Shown: one piece after another, positions 8,323 through 16,659 of the stretch
Layout of the letters: each line of letters starts with the position of its first letter
How positions within the stretch are numbered: position 1 is the stretch's first letter
Assembly: GCF_002559405.1 (NCBI RefSeq)
Contig: NZ_NTZO01000018.1
Coordinates: 1 to 47,781 of the forward strand
Source: Bacillus sp. AFS001701
Lineage (GTDB): Bacteria; Bacillota; Bacilli; Bacillales; Bacillaceae_G
DNA: 47,781 bases
Reading direction: 5' to 3'
The notes under the pieces: generated by a model
Databases searched by the model: none
Seen by the model: only the letters and a program-made list of their open reading frames with translations
Told to the model about the DNA's origin: nothing
Translations under genes and position numbers: made by a program

Positions 8323-11300
8323 CTAATTACCATTCGATAATAATGCTTCGCCTTCATCCAAACGAACTGATACTAGCGTAGAAACGCCATATTCTTGCAT
8401 TGTAACACCGTATAATACATCACATTCTTCCATCGTACCTTTACGGTGTGTAATAACAATAAATTGAGTTTGCTCACTAAAATATTTTAAGAATTTTGCA
8501 AATCGAGCTACATTGGCCTCATCTAGTGCAGCTTCAACCTCATCAAGTACACAGAAAGGTACTGGACGTACTTGTAAAATTGCAAAAAGTAGTGCGATTG
8601 CCGTAAGTGCTCGTTCCCCTCCTGATAATAAGCCTAAATTTTGAAGCTTTTTACCTGGTGGCTGTGCAACAATATCCACACCTGTTAACAATAAATTTTC
8701 CTCATCTGTTAGAACTAAATCAGCTCTTCCTCCACCAAACAATTGAGTAAAGACGACTTGGAATTTTTCACGAATTGCACTAAAACTTGTTTCAAAACGT
8801 TTTGTCATTTCTTCATCCATCTCACTAATTACATTGTAAAGTGTGATTTTTGCTTCATTTAAATCAGTTCTTTGTTCTTGAAGAAAATCATGACGTTCTG
8901 ACACACGATCATACTCATCGATTGCACCAATATTAACAGTACCTAATTCCTCAATTGAACGCTTTAATAGTTTAACTCGTTTCCTTGCATCATCAACTGT
9001 CATTTCTAGCGTATATTTCATTTTTGCCGCTTCATAAGTAGTCATATACTTTACACTTAGTTGTTCAAGACGATTTTCAAGCTCTACATCAAGTCGATTA
9101 CTATTTACTTCTTGCTGTTTTAGTAAATCAGAGAGTGACTTATATTGACGCTGCTTTTCACGTAATGATTGAACATAATCTTCTAGCTCAGTTTGAAAAG
9201 CAATACGTTGCTCTCGGCGTTTCGAAATAATTTCCGTCGTCTTTGAAAATTCAATTCGAGTATCAGAAATTATTTTCTCGAGCTCTTCCTTACCATTTTC
9301 ATTCGTCATAAGTTCACTTGATAAGAAGATTATTTTTTCCTTCGTTTCTTCAAGAATCTGTTTTTGTTTTATAGAATTTTCTTCAAACTGGCGAATTCTT
9401 TCATTACTATAACTTAACTTTTGCTCTTCTTGTGCTAGAGAAATTTTCAGACTAGTTAACTTCGATTGCAATTCATCTTTAATTTCCTTTTGATTTAGTT
9501 TCCGTTCAGTTAATTCATTGATCTTCTGTTCTTTTGAAATAATTTCATTTTTCACATTAGCATCTAACGATGATAATTCTTCTAGACGATCTTTAACCTT
9601 TAATAAATCACTTGCTGAACTTCCCATTTCTAAATCATAAATTGCTAAAGCATCGTTTATATTTTTTTCTTCAAATTCGATACTTTTTAGTTGCTCCATA
9701 ATTGAAACAATTATTTGTTTAACCTTTTGAATATCATCATGTAACGTTTGAGCTTTAGTAGAACTTTCTAGATTTGTCACTTTAAGCGTTTGAACCTCAT
9801 TCTCTAGCAAGTTCGTCTTTTCTTGCATATCCTTTAGCTTTATGGTGATTTCTTCTAATTCTCGCTGTCTTCCTATAAGTGAAGAATTCGTTGTTCGAAC
9901 GGCTCCACCAGTCATCGCTCCACCAGGATTAACTACATCACCTTCAAGCGTGACAAAGCGATAGCGATGTCCAACGAGTTTAGCCAGTTCATTAGCACCT
10001 TTTAAATCTTGTGCGATTAAAACAGATCCAAGTAAGTTTTGGATCACTTGCTCATACTCGCTTGAATAACTAACAAGTGATGATGCAACCCCAATAAAGG
10101 AAGGATTTCTTTTTAATCCTTCAATAACATTAGCAGGTACAAAACGAGCTTTAACAATATTCATTGGTAAAAATGTAGCTCGGCCTAATCGTTGTTGCTT
10201 TAAAAATTGAATTGATTTTCTCGCATGTTCGTCATTTTCAACAACAATTTGTTGTGTAGCTGCACCTAGTGCAATTTCAATCGCAATTTCGTATTGTTTG
10301 TTTGTTGTAATTAGTTCAGCAATTGCACCTTTAATACCTACTAGTCTTGTGCCCCTTGCTTTCAAAATTTCTTTAACACCTTGATTAAAACCAGCAAAAT
10401 CTTCTTGAAGTTCTTCAAGTGTTTCTTTTCTTGATTTTGTTTGCTGAATAAACTGATAAGCTTTATTTAGTAATTCTTCTTTTTCCTTTAAAACGGTTGA
10501 AGTTTCATCATGCTGCTTATTCAGGGTTTCAAATTTTTCATTTAACTCTTTAAATGTTATATCAAATTGTTCTTTCTCATTAAGCAATTCAGTTTTTCTA
10601 CTCTGTAATTGCTCTCTTTGACGAATGTATTTTTCATTTTCTAAATCTAATCGACTCGATTTTACAGAATATTGTTGGCTTTGCTTTTCAAGCATCGTTT
10701 TTTCATTTTTAATCGATGCTTGATTATTTAAAAGCTCAATATAGTCAGATTTTATTAATTCGATCTGTTCTTCAATATCACCCTCATAAGATGTAATCTC
10801 ATTTTGGATCTCAACAATAATTGTTTTTGTTTTGTTTACATTTTGACGAGAAAGTTTTTCTTGCTCTTTTTCCGCTTCGATTAATTTAGCCGTCTCGTTT
10901 ATTTGTTCAGTAACTTCATCAACTTGTTTTCTTAATTGTTCAGATTGAGTTGAAGTATTTCTTTTTCGCTCCTTCATTAGCTCTTTCTGACCTTCATATT
11001 TTTCCAAGTTTTTCGTAACGGTTAATAAAACTTGCTGCAATTGATCGATTGATTCATCTAATGCATTTAATTTCTCTTGTATTTCGTGTTGTTTTGATTC
11101 TTCAGTCGAAATCTCAGTCGATAACGCAATCTCTAAATCAGAGTTTTGGGCAATTTCTAGTTTAAGCTCTTCCCATTTCTGGTGAAGCGATTCAATTTCG
11201 TATACTAAGAGAGCTGCTTCAACCTTTTCTAGCTCATCCCTATGTTCTATGTATTCTTTTGCAATTGAAGCTTGCATTCTTAATGGTTCAATTTGGGAAC

Positions 11301-11895
11301 TTAATTCAAATAAAATATCATCAACTCGATTTAAGTTTTCTTGCGTTTCGAATAATTTTGCTTCTGCCTTTTTCTTTCGGTTTTTATATTTTAATACTCC
11401 TGCTGCTTCTTCAAAAATTCCTCTTCGTTCTTCTGGCTTACTGCTTAATATTTCTTCAACCTTCCCTTGAGAAATAATAGAGAATGCCTCTCTTCCAAGT
11501 CCAGAATCCATAAATAAATCAACAATATCTTTTAACCGACAAGATTGTTTATTAATATAAAAATCACTATCTCCAGAACGGTAAACACGTCTAGTTACAC
11601 TTATTTCACTATACTCAAGTGGTAATTGTTGATCTTCATTGTCTAAAGTCAGCGTAACTTCTGCATAATTTAAAGGCTTTCTTCCGTCACTACCAGCAAA
11701 AATGATATCCTCCATCTTTGCTCCTCGTAATGATTTGACTGACTGTTCACCTAGTACCCATCTAATGGCATCTGTAATATTACTTTTACCACTTCCATTT
11801 GGTCCTACAACTGCTGTAACACCTTTTACAAAATCTATCGTAACTCGCTGAGCGAATGATTTAAATCCAATTATATCTAGTCGTTTGAGGAACAA
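8323..11895 (-). CDS. smc: Chromosome partition protein Smc
   Basis: Core ATPase of the SMC-ScpAB condensin that compacts and segregates the chromosome. At 1190 residues it is full length: Walker A GPNGSGKSN (31-39), a long coiled coil, hinge around 500-660 (IAIEIALGAATQQIVVEN, GGAMTGGAVR), the return coil, signature LSGGERAL (from 1090) and Walker B CVLDEVEAALD. Start is TTG at 11895, with AAAGGGGG 7 nt upstream. A TATAAT lies just upstream (minus strand), and the rnc terminator stands directly before it, so smc-ftsY is probably a separate transcript from rnc. Confidence 0.98.
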   Translation of the reverse strand: MFLKRLDIIGFKSFAQRVTIDFVKGVTAVVGPNGSGKSNITDAIRWVLGEQSVKSLRGAKMEDIIFAGSDGRKPLNYAEVTLTLDNEDQQLPLEYSEISVTRRVYRSGDSDFYINKQSCRLKDIVDLFMDSGLGREAFSIISQGKVEEILSSKPEERRGIFEEAAGVLKYKNRKKKAEAKLFETQENLNRVDDILFELSSQIEPLRMQASIAKEYIEHRDELEKVEAALLVYEIESLHQKWEELKLEIAQNSDLEIALSTEISTEESKQHEIQEKLNALDESIDQLQQVLLTVTKNLEKYEGQKELMKERKRNTSTQSEQLRKQVDEVTEQINETAKLIEAEKEQEKLSRQNVNKTKTIIVEIQNEITSYEGDIEEQIELIKSDYIELLNNQASIKNEKTMLEKQSQQYSVKSSRLDLENEKYIRQREQLQSRKTELLNEKEQFDITFKELNEKFETLNKQHDETSTVLKEKEELLNKAYQFIQQTKSRKETLEELQEDFAGFNQGVKEILKARGTRLVGIKGAIAELITTNKQYEIAIEIALGAATQQIVVENDEHARKSIQFLKQQRLGRATFLPMNIVKARFVPANVIEGLKRNPSFIGVASSLVSYSSEYEQVIQNLLGSVLIAQDLKGANELAKLVGHRYRFVTLEGDVVNPGGAMTGGAVRTTNSSLIGRQRELEEITIKLKDMQEKTNLLENEVQTLKVTNLESSTKAQTLHDDIQKVKQIIVSIMEQLKSIEFEEKNINDALAIYDLEMGSSASDLLKVKDRLEELSSLDANVKNEIISKEQKINELTERKLNQKEIKDELQSKLTSLKISLAQEEQKLSYSNERIRQFEENSIKQKQILEETKEKIIFLSSELMTNENGKEELEKIISDTRIEFSKTTEIISKRREQRIAFQTELEDYVQSLREKQRQYKSLSDLLKQQEVNSNRLDVELENRLEQLSVKYMTTYEAAKMKYTLEMTVDDARKRVKLLKRSIEELGTVNIGAIDEYDRVSERHDFLQEQRTDLNEAKITLYNVISEMDEEMTKRFETSFSAIREKFQVVFTQLFGGGRADLVLTDEENLLLTGVDIVAQPPGKKLQNLGLLSGGERALTAIALLFAILQVRPVPFCVLDEVEAALDEANVARFAKFLKYFSEQTQFIVITHRKGTMEECDVLYGVTMQEYGVSTLVSVRLDEGEALLSNGN

Positions 11896-11929
11896 CTGAA
11901 TTCCCCCTTTTTGATTTAATTATATACAC

Positions 11930-11954
11930 AAAAACTCCCCCATAAAAGGGGGAG
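11930..11954 (-). terminator. rnc terminator
   Basis: 7-bp GC-rich stem CTCCCCC / GGGGGAG (11935-11954) followed on the minus strand by TTTTTG. It lies about 180 bp after the rnc stop and 35 bp before the smc start codon, so the rnc transcript has a long 3' region. Confidence 0.8.
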
Positions 11955-12090
11955 CAGACTGCCCGCCAAACGCTCGTTTTTTTCGTTGCTTCACCTGTCT
12001 AACGGTGCTCTTTACCGCCCATGGTAACTTAAGCACCTCACCAGGCTTCAACCCTCGAGAGTCAAGCGCTTGCAATCAGTCTAAAAATCA
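11955..12090 (-). repeat. Degenerate intergenic repeat, family B copy 1, in the rnc 3' region
   Basis: GC-richer non-coding stretch. On the minus strand it has CTCGAGGG, then GCCTGG, then TTAGACAGGTGAAG and CAACGAAAA, the same order as in the family B copy at 32377-32462 but with an insertion between GCCTGG and TTAGACAG. It also contains the palindrome CAAGCGCTTG. It could alternatively be a structured RNA tail of the rnc mRNA. Confidence 0.4.
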
Positions 12091-12137
12091 AGTTTGTTCG
12101 TTTAATTGACAAGTTTCTACTAGATTTTCTAGTTTAT

Positions 12138-12881
12138 CTATTTACTTGACTCTTTTAATTTTAATAATGCTTCTTTAGCTGCTTGTTGCTCTGCTTCTTT
12201 TTTAGATCTACCACTACCGATTCCTAATGTTTCACCATTTAATAATACTTTTGAAACAAATTCTCGGTTATGAGCTGGTCCTTTTTCTTGAAGTATTTTA
12301 TACTCAATTGAACCTGTGGAGTCTCTTTGTACAAACTCTTGTAATTGACTTTTAAAATCCATCACATGCGAAAAAGCACCATCGTTTATTTTTGGGAATA
12401 TATGAAGAGATAAGAAGTTAATAACTGTTTGTAAACCTTGGTCCAAATATAATGATCCAATGAATGCTTCAAAAACATCCGCAAGTAGTGCTGGACGTGT
12501 TCGACCACCTGTCATCTCTTCTCCGCGACCAAGTAATATATATTGACCAAAATCTAATTCATTCGCAAATTTCACAAGTGATGGTTCACAAACGATTGCG
12601 GCACGTAATTTTGTTAACTCGCCTTCACTCATTGTAATATATTTTTGAAATAAATATTGTGAAACGGTAAGCTCTAAAACAGCATCCCCTAAATATTCTA
12701 ATCTCTCATTATCTTCATATGGTTTTTTACGATGCTCATTCACATAGGATGAATGTGTAAACGCTTGAATTAGCAAGCTCTCATTATTAAACATAATATT
12801 TATTTGTTTTTGAAATTTTATAAAGTTTTCTTTTTCAACATCAGAAAGTTTAAATTCTCTTACTCTTCTTGAATGCGGCAT
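12138..12881 (-). CDS. rnc: Ribonuclease III
   Basis: Double-strand RNA endonuclease that processes rRNA precursors, scRNA and antisense duplexes. The protein has the catalytic signature [14 protein letters not shown] and the second acidic pair in [11 protein letters not shown], followed by a C-terminal dsRNA-binding domain ending [22 protein letters not shown] start it at ATG 12881 (247 residues, [10 protein letters not shown]) because GGAGGT lies 5 nt upstream; a TTG at 12893 falls inside that SD. It follows acpP, with a stem-loop between them. Confidence 0.97.
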   Translation of the reverse strand: MPHSRRVREFKLSDVEKENFIKFQKQINIMFNNESLLIQAFTHSSYVNEHRKKPYEDNERLEYLGDAVLELTVSQYLFQKYITMSEGELTKLRAAIVCEPSLVKFANELDFGQYILLGRGEEMTGGRTRPALLADVFEAFIGSLYLDQGLQTVINFLSLHIFPKINDGAFSHVMDFKSQLQEFVQRDSTGSIEYKILQEKGPAHNREFVSKVLLNGETLGIGSGRSKKEAEQQAAKEALLKLKESSK

Positions 12882-12945
12882 ATTTACCTCCAACTAAAAA
12901 GCAGTTTGATATGCTGCTAAACCTACTAGTCAAGAAAATGATGAG

Positions 12946-12970
12946 AAGTCCCGTATAAAATACGGGACTT
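12946..12970. terminator. Stem-loop between acpP and rnc
   Basis: Perfect 10-bp stem AAGTCCCGTA / TACGGGACTT with a TAAAA loop, 7 bp after the acpP stop. On the minus strand the tail is TCTCATCATTTTC, a poor U tract, so termination of acpP transcripts is probably partial; the stem may instead be an mRNA-end stabiliser or RNase III site. Confidence 0.55.
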
Positions 12971-12976
12971 TTCTCA

Positions 12977-13210
12977 TTACATGTTGCTCTCTATGTAGTT
13001 CACAACATCACCAACTGTGACGATTTTTTCAGCATCTTCGTCAGAAATTTCTAATTCAAACTCATCTTCTAATTGCATTACTAATTCAACTACGTCTAAT
13101 GAGTCTGCGTCTAAATCTTCTTTGAAACGGCTTGTAACTTGGATCTCAGATTCTTCTACACCTAAACGGTCAACAATAATCTTTGATACGCGCTCTAATA
13201 CATCTTGCAT
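12977..13210 (-). CDS. acpP: Acyl carrier protein
   Basis: Carries growing acyl chains on a phosphopantetheine arm in fatty-acid and phospholipid synthesis. The acidic 77-residue protein has the attachment motif DADSLD with Ser37. SD GGGGGGAGGTG is very strong, fitting an abundant protein. It follows fabG, but a terminator and a separate promoter lie between, so it is likely expressed both with the fap operon and alone. Confidence 0.98.
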   Translation of the reverse strand: MQDVLERVSKIIVDRLGVEESEIQVTSRFKEDLDADSLDVVELVMQLEDEFELEISDEDAEKIVTVGDVVNYIESNM

Positions 13211-13246
13211 TATTATTCACCTCCCCCCAAAGTTGTCTACTTATGC

Positions 13247-13275
13247 ATTATACATAAAAATTTGGCAAACGCCAA
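13247..13275 (-). promoter_or_regulatory. Predicted SigA promoter for acpP
   Basis: Minus-strand -10 TATAAT (13247-13252) with 17-bp spacing to -35-like TTGGCG (13270-13275). The -35 lies inside the fabG terminator stem. Confidence 0.5.
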
Positions 13276-13276
13276 A
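13254..13276 (-). terminator. fabG terminator
   Basis: Stem TTTGGC / GCCAAA with GTTT loop (13261-13276) and TTTTTATG tail on the minus strand, immediately after the fabG stop codon. It probably reduces readthrough into acpP. Confidence 0.65.
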
Positions 13277-14020
13277 CTAATTCATTACAAGTCCACCATC
13301 AACATTGATTGTTTGTCCAGTAATGTATCTACTTGCATCCATTGCTAAGAATACTACTGCATTTGCAATATCTTCTGGTTGACCAAAAGATTGCAATGGA
13401 ATATTCGATAACATTTGTGTTCTGATTTGCTCATTTAATTCATTTGTCATATCAGTTTCAATAAATCCAGGTGCAATGGCATTAACTGTAATATTTCTAG
13501 AAGCTAATTCCTTTGCTGCTGTTTTTGTTAATCCTAATACGCCAGCTTTTGCAGCTACATAGTTCATTTGTCCTGGATTACCAATTTGTCCAACAACTGA
13601 ACTAATATTAATGATGCGGCCATTACGTTGACGAGTCATAAACTTCGCTGCTGCTTTGATACAATTGAATACACCTTTTAAATTTGTATCAATTACATCA
13701 TCCCAATCAGCATCTTTCATACGTAATAAAAGACCATCTCTTGTAATACCTGCATTGTTTACTAGTATATCAATACTACCAAATTCATCAACAGTATTTT
13801 TTACTAGTGCAGCAACTTCTTCACCGTTTGATACATTTGCTTTAAATGCAATCGCTTTAACTCCAAGAGCTGTAATTTCTTCTACAACTTTAAGAGCAGC
13901 CGCTTCATTCCCAGAATAATTAACAACTACATTCGCACCATTTTTTGCTAAAGATAATGCGATTGCTCGTCCGATACCTCGAGACCCACCTGTAACTAAT
14001 GCAACTTTACCATTTAGCAT
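13277..14020 (-). CDS. fabG: 3-oxoacyl-[acyl-carrier-protein] reductase
   Basis: NADPH-dependent reduction of beta-ketoacyl-ACP in the elongation cycle. The 247-residue short-chain dehydrogenase has the nucleotide motif TGGSRGIG (10-17), NNAG (88-91) and the catalytic Ser141-Tyr154-Lys158 in NISSVVG and NYVAAKAG. The start overlaps the fabD stop by 7 bp, with GGGAGG as SD inside fabD. It is the last gene of the FapR-plsX-fabD-fabG run. Confidence 0.97.
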   Translation of the reverse strand: MLNGKVALVTGGSRGIGRAIALSLAKNGANVVVNYSGNEAAALKVVEEITALGVKAIAFKANVSNGEEVAALVKNTVDEFGSIDILVNNAGITRDGLLLRMKDADWDDVIDTNLKGVFNCIKAAAKFMTRQRNGRIINISSVVGQIGNPGQMNYVAAKAGVLGLTKTAAKELASRNITVNAIAPGFIETDMTNELNEQIRTQMLSNIPLQSFGQPEDIANAVVFLAMDASRYITGQTINVDGGLVMN

Positions 14021-14964
14021 GATTTAATTTCCTCCCATTCATTTAAAAATTGGTTTAATGTTTCAACATCATAAACATTTACTAATTTTGATGATGGAGA
14101 GATTGCTTTTACTAATCCTGTTAAAACTTTTCCAGGACCAATTTCAACGAATGTATCAACACCAAGGTCAACTAATTCTTGAATAGATTGGTTCCATTTT
14201 ACCGGAGAATATAATTGATTAACTAATAATTCTTTAATTTCATTTGCATCTGTCACAACATTAGCAGTAACATTTGAAATTAATGGCGTTACACAATCAT
14301 TTACATTTATTTTACCTAGCTCGTTTTGGAATTCTTCGCTTGCAGGTTTCATTAAAGATGAGTGGAATGGACCACTTACTTTTAAAGGTAATACACGTTT
14401 AGCTCCAGCTTCTTTTAGTAAACCAGAAGCAATTTGTACGCCTTCTGCATCACCAGTAATAACTACTTGTGTAGGAGAATTATAATTTGCAATACCTACA
14501 GAATGACCATTTTTATTCACTTCAGAAATAACTTCTTCAATTTTTTCTGGAGCTAAAAATAATACTGCTGCCATAGCACCTTGTCCTACTGGTACAGCTT
14601 GCTCCATTAATTGACCGCGTTTATGTACTAATCTAACACCGTCTTCAAACGAAATGCTATTTGCTGCTACAAGTGCTGTAAACTCACCTAAACTATGACC
14701 AGCGACAAAGTCTGGTTTAATTCCAGCTGATTTAATCTTCTCAAGCATAGCAATTGAAGTTGTTAAGATTGCTGGCTGTGCATGATATGTAGCAGTTAAC
14801 TCTTCGTCCGTTCCATTGAAAATAATCTCAGAAAGACTAAAACCAATTTGTTCGTTAGCAGTTTCAAAAATTGATCCACATTCATTATAGCTCTCAGCTA
14901 CATCTTTACCCATTCCAACTTTTTGTGATCCTTGTCCAGGAAAAATAAACGCCACTTTACCCAT
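14014..14964 (-). CDS. fabD: Malonyl-CoA:ACP transacylase
   Basis: Transfers malonyl from CoA to ACP. The protein has [14 protein letters not shown] at the N-terminus, the nucleophile motif [10 protein letters not shown] and the catalytic His region GPFHSSLM. Start is placed at ATG 14964 (316 residues) because AAGGGGG lies 8 nt upstream; an upstream in-frame extension to 15012 lies within plsX and does not resemble the family. It begins 13 bp after plsX ends and overlaps fabG. Confidence 0.97.
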   Translation of the reverse strand: MGKVAFIFPGQGSQKVGMGKDVAESYNECGSIFETANEQIGFSLSEIIFNGTDEELTATYHAQPAILTTSIAMLEKIKSAGIKPDFVAGHSLGEFTALVAANSISFEDGVRLVHKRGQLMEQAVPVGQGAMAAVLFLAPEKIEEVISEVNKNGHSVGIANYNSPTQVVITGDAEGVQIASGLLKEAGAKRVLPLKVSGPFHSSLMKPASEEFQNELGKINVNDCVTPLISNVTANVVTDANEIKELLVNQLYSPVKWNQSIQELVDLGVDTFVEIGPGKVLTGLVKAISPSSKLVNVYDVETLNQFLNEWEEIKSC

Positions 14965-14977
14965 TGGAGTGACCCCC

Positions 14978-15973
14978 TTATGCATTTGATTCGATTTTCT
15001 CCATGTGATCACTTACTAGTTTTACAACATTATGTTCAACCATCGTTTGTGTTTGCTTAATTGCACTAAAAATCCCCATAGCATCAGAACTTCCATGAGC
15101 CTTAATAACAGGTGATTTTAAGCCAAATAACGCTGCTCCACCATACTCAGAGTAATCCATTTTCTTTTTAACACCTTTTAAGTTTGGTTTTAATACAGCT
15201 GCTGCAAGCTTTGATGTAAAATTAGTAAGCATCGCATCTTTAATTAATGAAAACATTGCAAGTGCAGTACCTTCAATCGCTTTTAAAGCTACATTTCCAG
15301 TATACCCGTCTGTAACTACTACATCTGCTACTGAGTTCATTAAGTCTCTAGCTTCTACATTTCCTATAAAATTCAAATTACTTTCTTTTAGTAACTGGAA
15401 AGTTTGTTTAGCAAGTTCATTACCTTTTTTATCTTCCGTACCGACATTTAGTAATCCTACAGTCGGATTATGTATACCTCTAACTTTTTCGGCATATACA
15501 GATCCCATTATTGCATATTGAAGTAAATGGTTTGCCTTTGCATCAACATTAGCACCTACATCGAGGAAAACAAAGCCCTTTCCATCTAAAGTAGGCATCG
15601 TAGGTGAAAGTGCAGGTCGTTCTACACCTTCCATTCGACCAACAACTAATAGTCCCGCTGTCATTAATGCGCCAGTATTTCCGGCAGAAATACATGCATC
15701 AGCATTACCTTCTTTTACTTGGTTTGCCATTAAGACCATAGAAGCATTCTTCTTTCTTCTAACTGCTCTAACTGGCTCTTCCGTTCCTTCAATTACTTCA
15801 TCTGTATGGATAATCGTTATATTTTTATCATTCGTTAAGAATGGTTTAATTTTTGATTCATCACCAATTAAAGTAATATGTATATCATTCAATTTTTCAA
15901 CTGCAAGCATCGCACCTTCTACGATGGTTTTTGGGGCATGATCTCCACCCATTGCATCGATAGCTAATTTCAT
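14978..15973 (-). CDS. plsX: Phosphate acyltransferase PlsX
   Basis: Converts acyl-ACP to acyl-phosphate, the acyl donor for PlsY, linking fatty-acid synthesis to phospholipid synthesis at the membrane. Sequence features: [13 protein letters not shown] at the start, [19 protein letters not shown] and [16 protein letters not shown] 15973 (331 residues) fits the family start and SD AGGAAG; a GTG at 15982 is too close to the SD. It begins 12 bp after fapR stops, in the FapR regulon. Confidence 0.97.
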   Translation of the reverse strand: MKLAIDAMGGDHAPKTIVEGAMLAVEKLNDIHITLIGDESKIKPFLTNDKNITIIHTDEVIEGTEEPVRAVRRKKNASMVLMANQVKEGNADACISAGNTGALMTAGLLVVGRMEGVERPALSPTMPTLDGKGFVFLDVGANVDAKANHLLQYAIMGSVYAEKVRGIHNPTVGLLNVGTEDKKGNELAKQTFQLLKESNLNFIGNVEARDLMNSVADVVVTDGYTGNVALKAIEGTALAMFSLIKDAMLTNFTSKLAAAVLKPNLKGVKKKMDYSEYGGAALFGLKSPVIKAHGSSDAMGIFSAIKQTQTMVEHNVVKLVSDHMEKIESNA

Positions 15974-15985
15974 CTTGTTCACTTC

Positions 15986-16552
15986 CTATTCTTCAATACT
16001 TCGGTGGTACATTTCGAACAAGCCATGGAATACATGTTCTTTTTCAACATAGCCATTGATATCAACTGTAGTACGCCTCGGATCTCCTTTTTGCGGTAAA
16101 ACCTTTGCCTTCGCAATTACTCGATCATTTGTTTTTACTGGTTTAATAAAAACAAAATTGGATTTAGCTGTAAGAGCTAAATCATCATGAATAACTGCAA
16201 CTGCTAAAGAATTAGCCTGGGCAAATAAGTGATGACCTCGGGCAATTCCATTTCTACTAAAAGTATGCTCTTCCTTAACGTCAAATATAGAAATGGCACT
16301 TTCGTTTAAATGAATATCAATAACTTCACCGATTATTTCATCTACTGGTAGTGATTTTACATCTTCTAATTGCTGAGTGGCAACATTTTTGATGCGCTCC
16401 CTTAATTCAGGAATTGATAATTCAAGACGATCAAGACGAATAGTTTGTATGCTCACAGATAATTGATTAGCTAAATCTTCATCTGTAATAAACGGATTTT
16501 CTTTTATAATTTTTTTTAACAATTCATGACGATCTTTTTTATTTCTTCTCAT
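15986..16552 (-). CDS. fapR: Fatty acid and phospholipid synthesis repressor FapR
   Basis: FapR represses lipid synthesis genes and is released from DNA by malonyl-CoA. The 188-residue protein has an N-terminal DeoR-like helix-turn-helix ([20 protein letters not shown]), a linker helix, and a C-terminal hot-dog domain of thioesterase fold ([15 protein letters not shown]) that binds malonyl-CoA. SD GAGGT precedes the ATG. Two sequences resembling the known FapR operator lie in the 103-bp gap to recG, one at the predicted start site, so autoregulation is likely. Confidence 0.96.
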   Translation of the reverse strand: MRRNKKDRHELLKKIIKENPFITDEDLANQLSVSIQTIRLDRLELSIPELRERIKNVATQQLEDVKSLPVDEIIGEVIDIHLNESAISIFDVKEEHTFSRNGIARGHHLFAQANSLAVAVIHDDLALTAKSNFVFIKPVKTNDRVIAKAKVLPQKGDPRRTTVDINGYVEKEHVFHGLFEMYHRSIEE

Positions 16553-16574
16553 ATTACATACCTCAACTACTAAT

Positions 16575-16591
16575 TTGTGACCAGGTATTAA
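16575..16591 (-). promoter_or_regulatory. FapR operator-like box at the fapR start site
   Basis: Minus-strand TTAATACCTGGTCACAA matches 13 of 17 positions of the FapR operator as I recall it (TTAGTACCTGGTACTAA), with the first 12 positions nearly perfect. It starts directly after the predicted -10, an effective repression site. Confidence 0.6.
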
Positions 16592-16595
16592 ATAC

Positions 16596-16624
16596 AGTTT
16601 ATATTAAAAATACACGTATTACAA
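16596..16624 (-). promoter_or_regulatory. Predicted SigA promoter of the fapR-plsX-fabD-fabG operon
   Basis: Minus-strand -35 TTGTAA (16619-16624), 17-bp spacer, -10 TAAACT (16596-16601). Flanked by two FapR-like boxes. Confidence 0.5.
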
Positions 16625-16642
16625 TAGTTTTTTGACAAACTT

Positions 16643-16659
16643 TTAATACCTAGTACTAA
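16643..16659 (-). promoter_or_regulatory. FapR operator-like box across the recG stop codon
   Basis: TTAATACCTAGTACTAA (plus strand) is a near-palindromic match to the FapR operator. It covers the recG stop (16656-16658) and lies about 20 bp upstream of the predicted -35. Confidence 0.65.

Noticed and set aside
12119-12133. Palindrome ACTAGA-TTT-TCTAGT just after rnc
   Set aside because: AT-rich 6-bp stem without a U tract on the minus strand; not convincing as a terminator when a strong one lies at 11930-11954.
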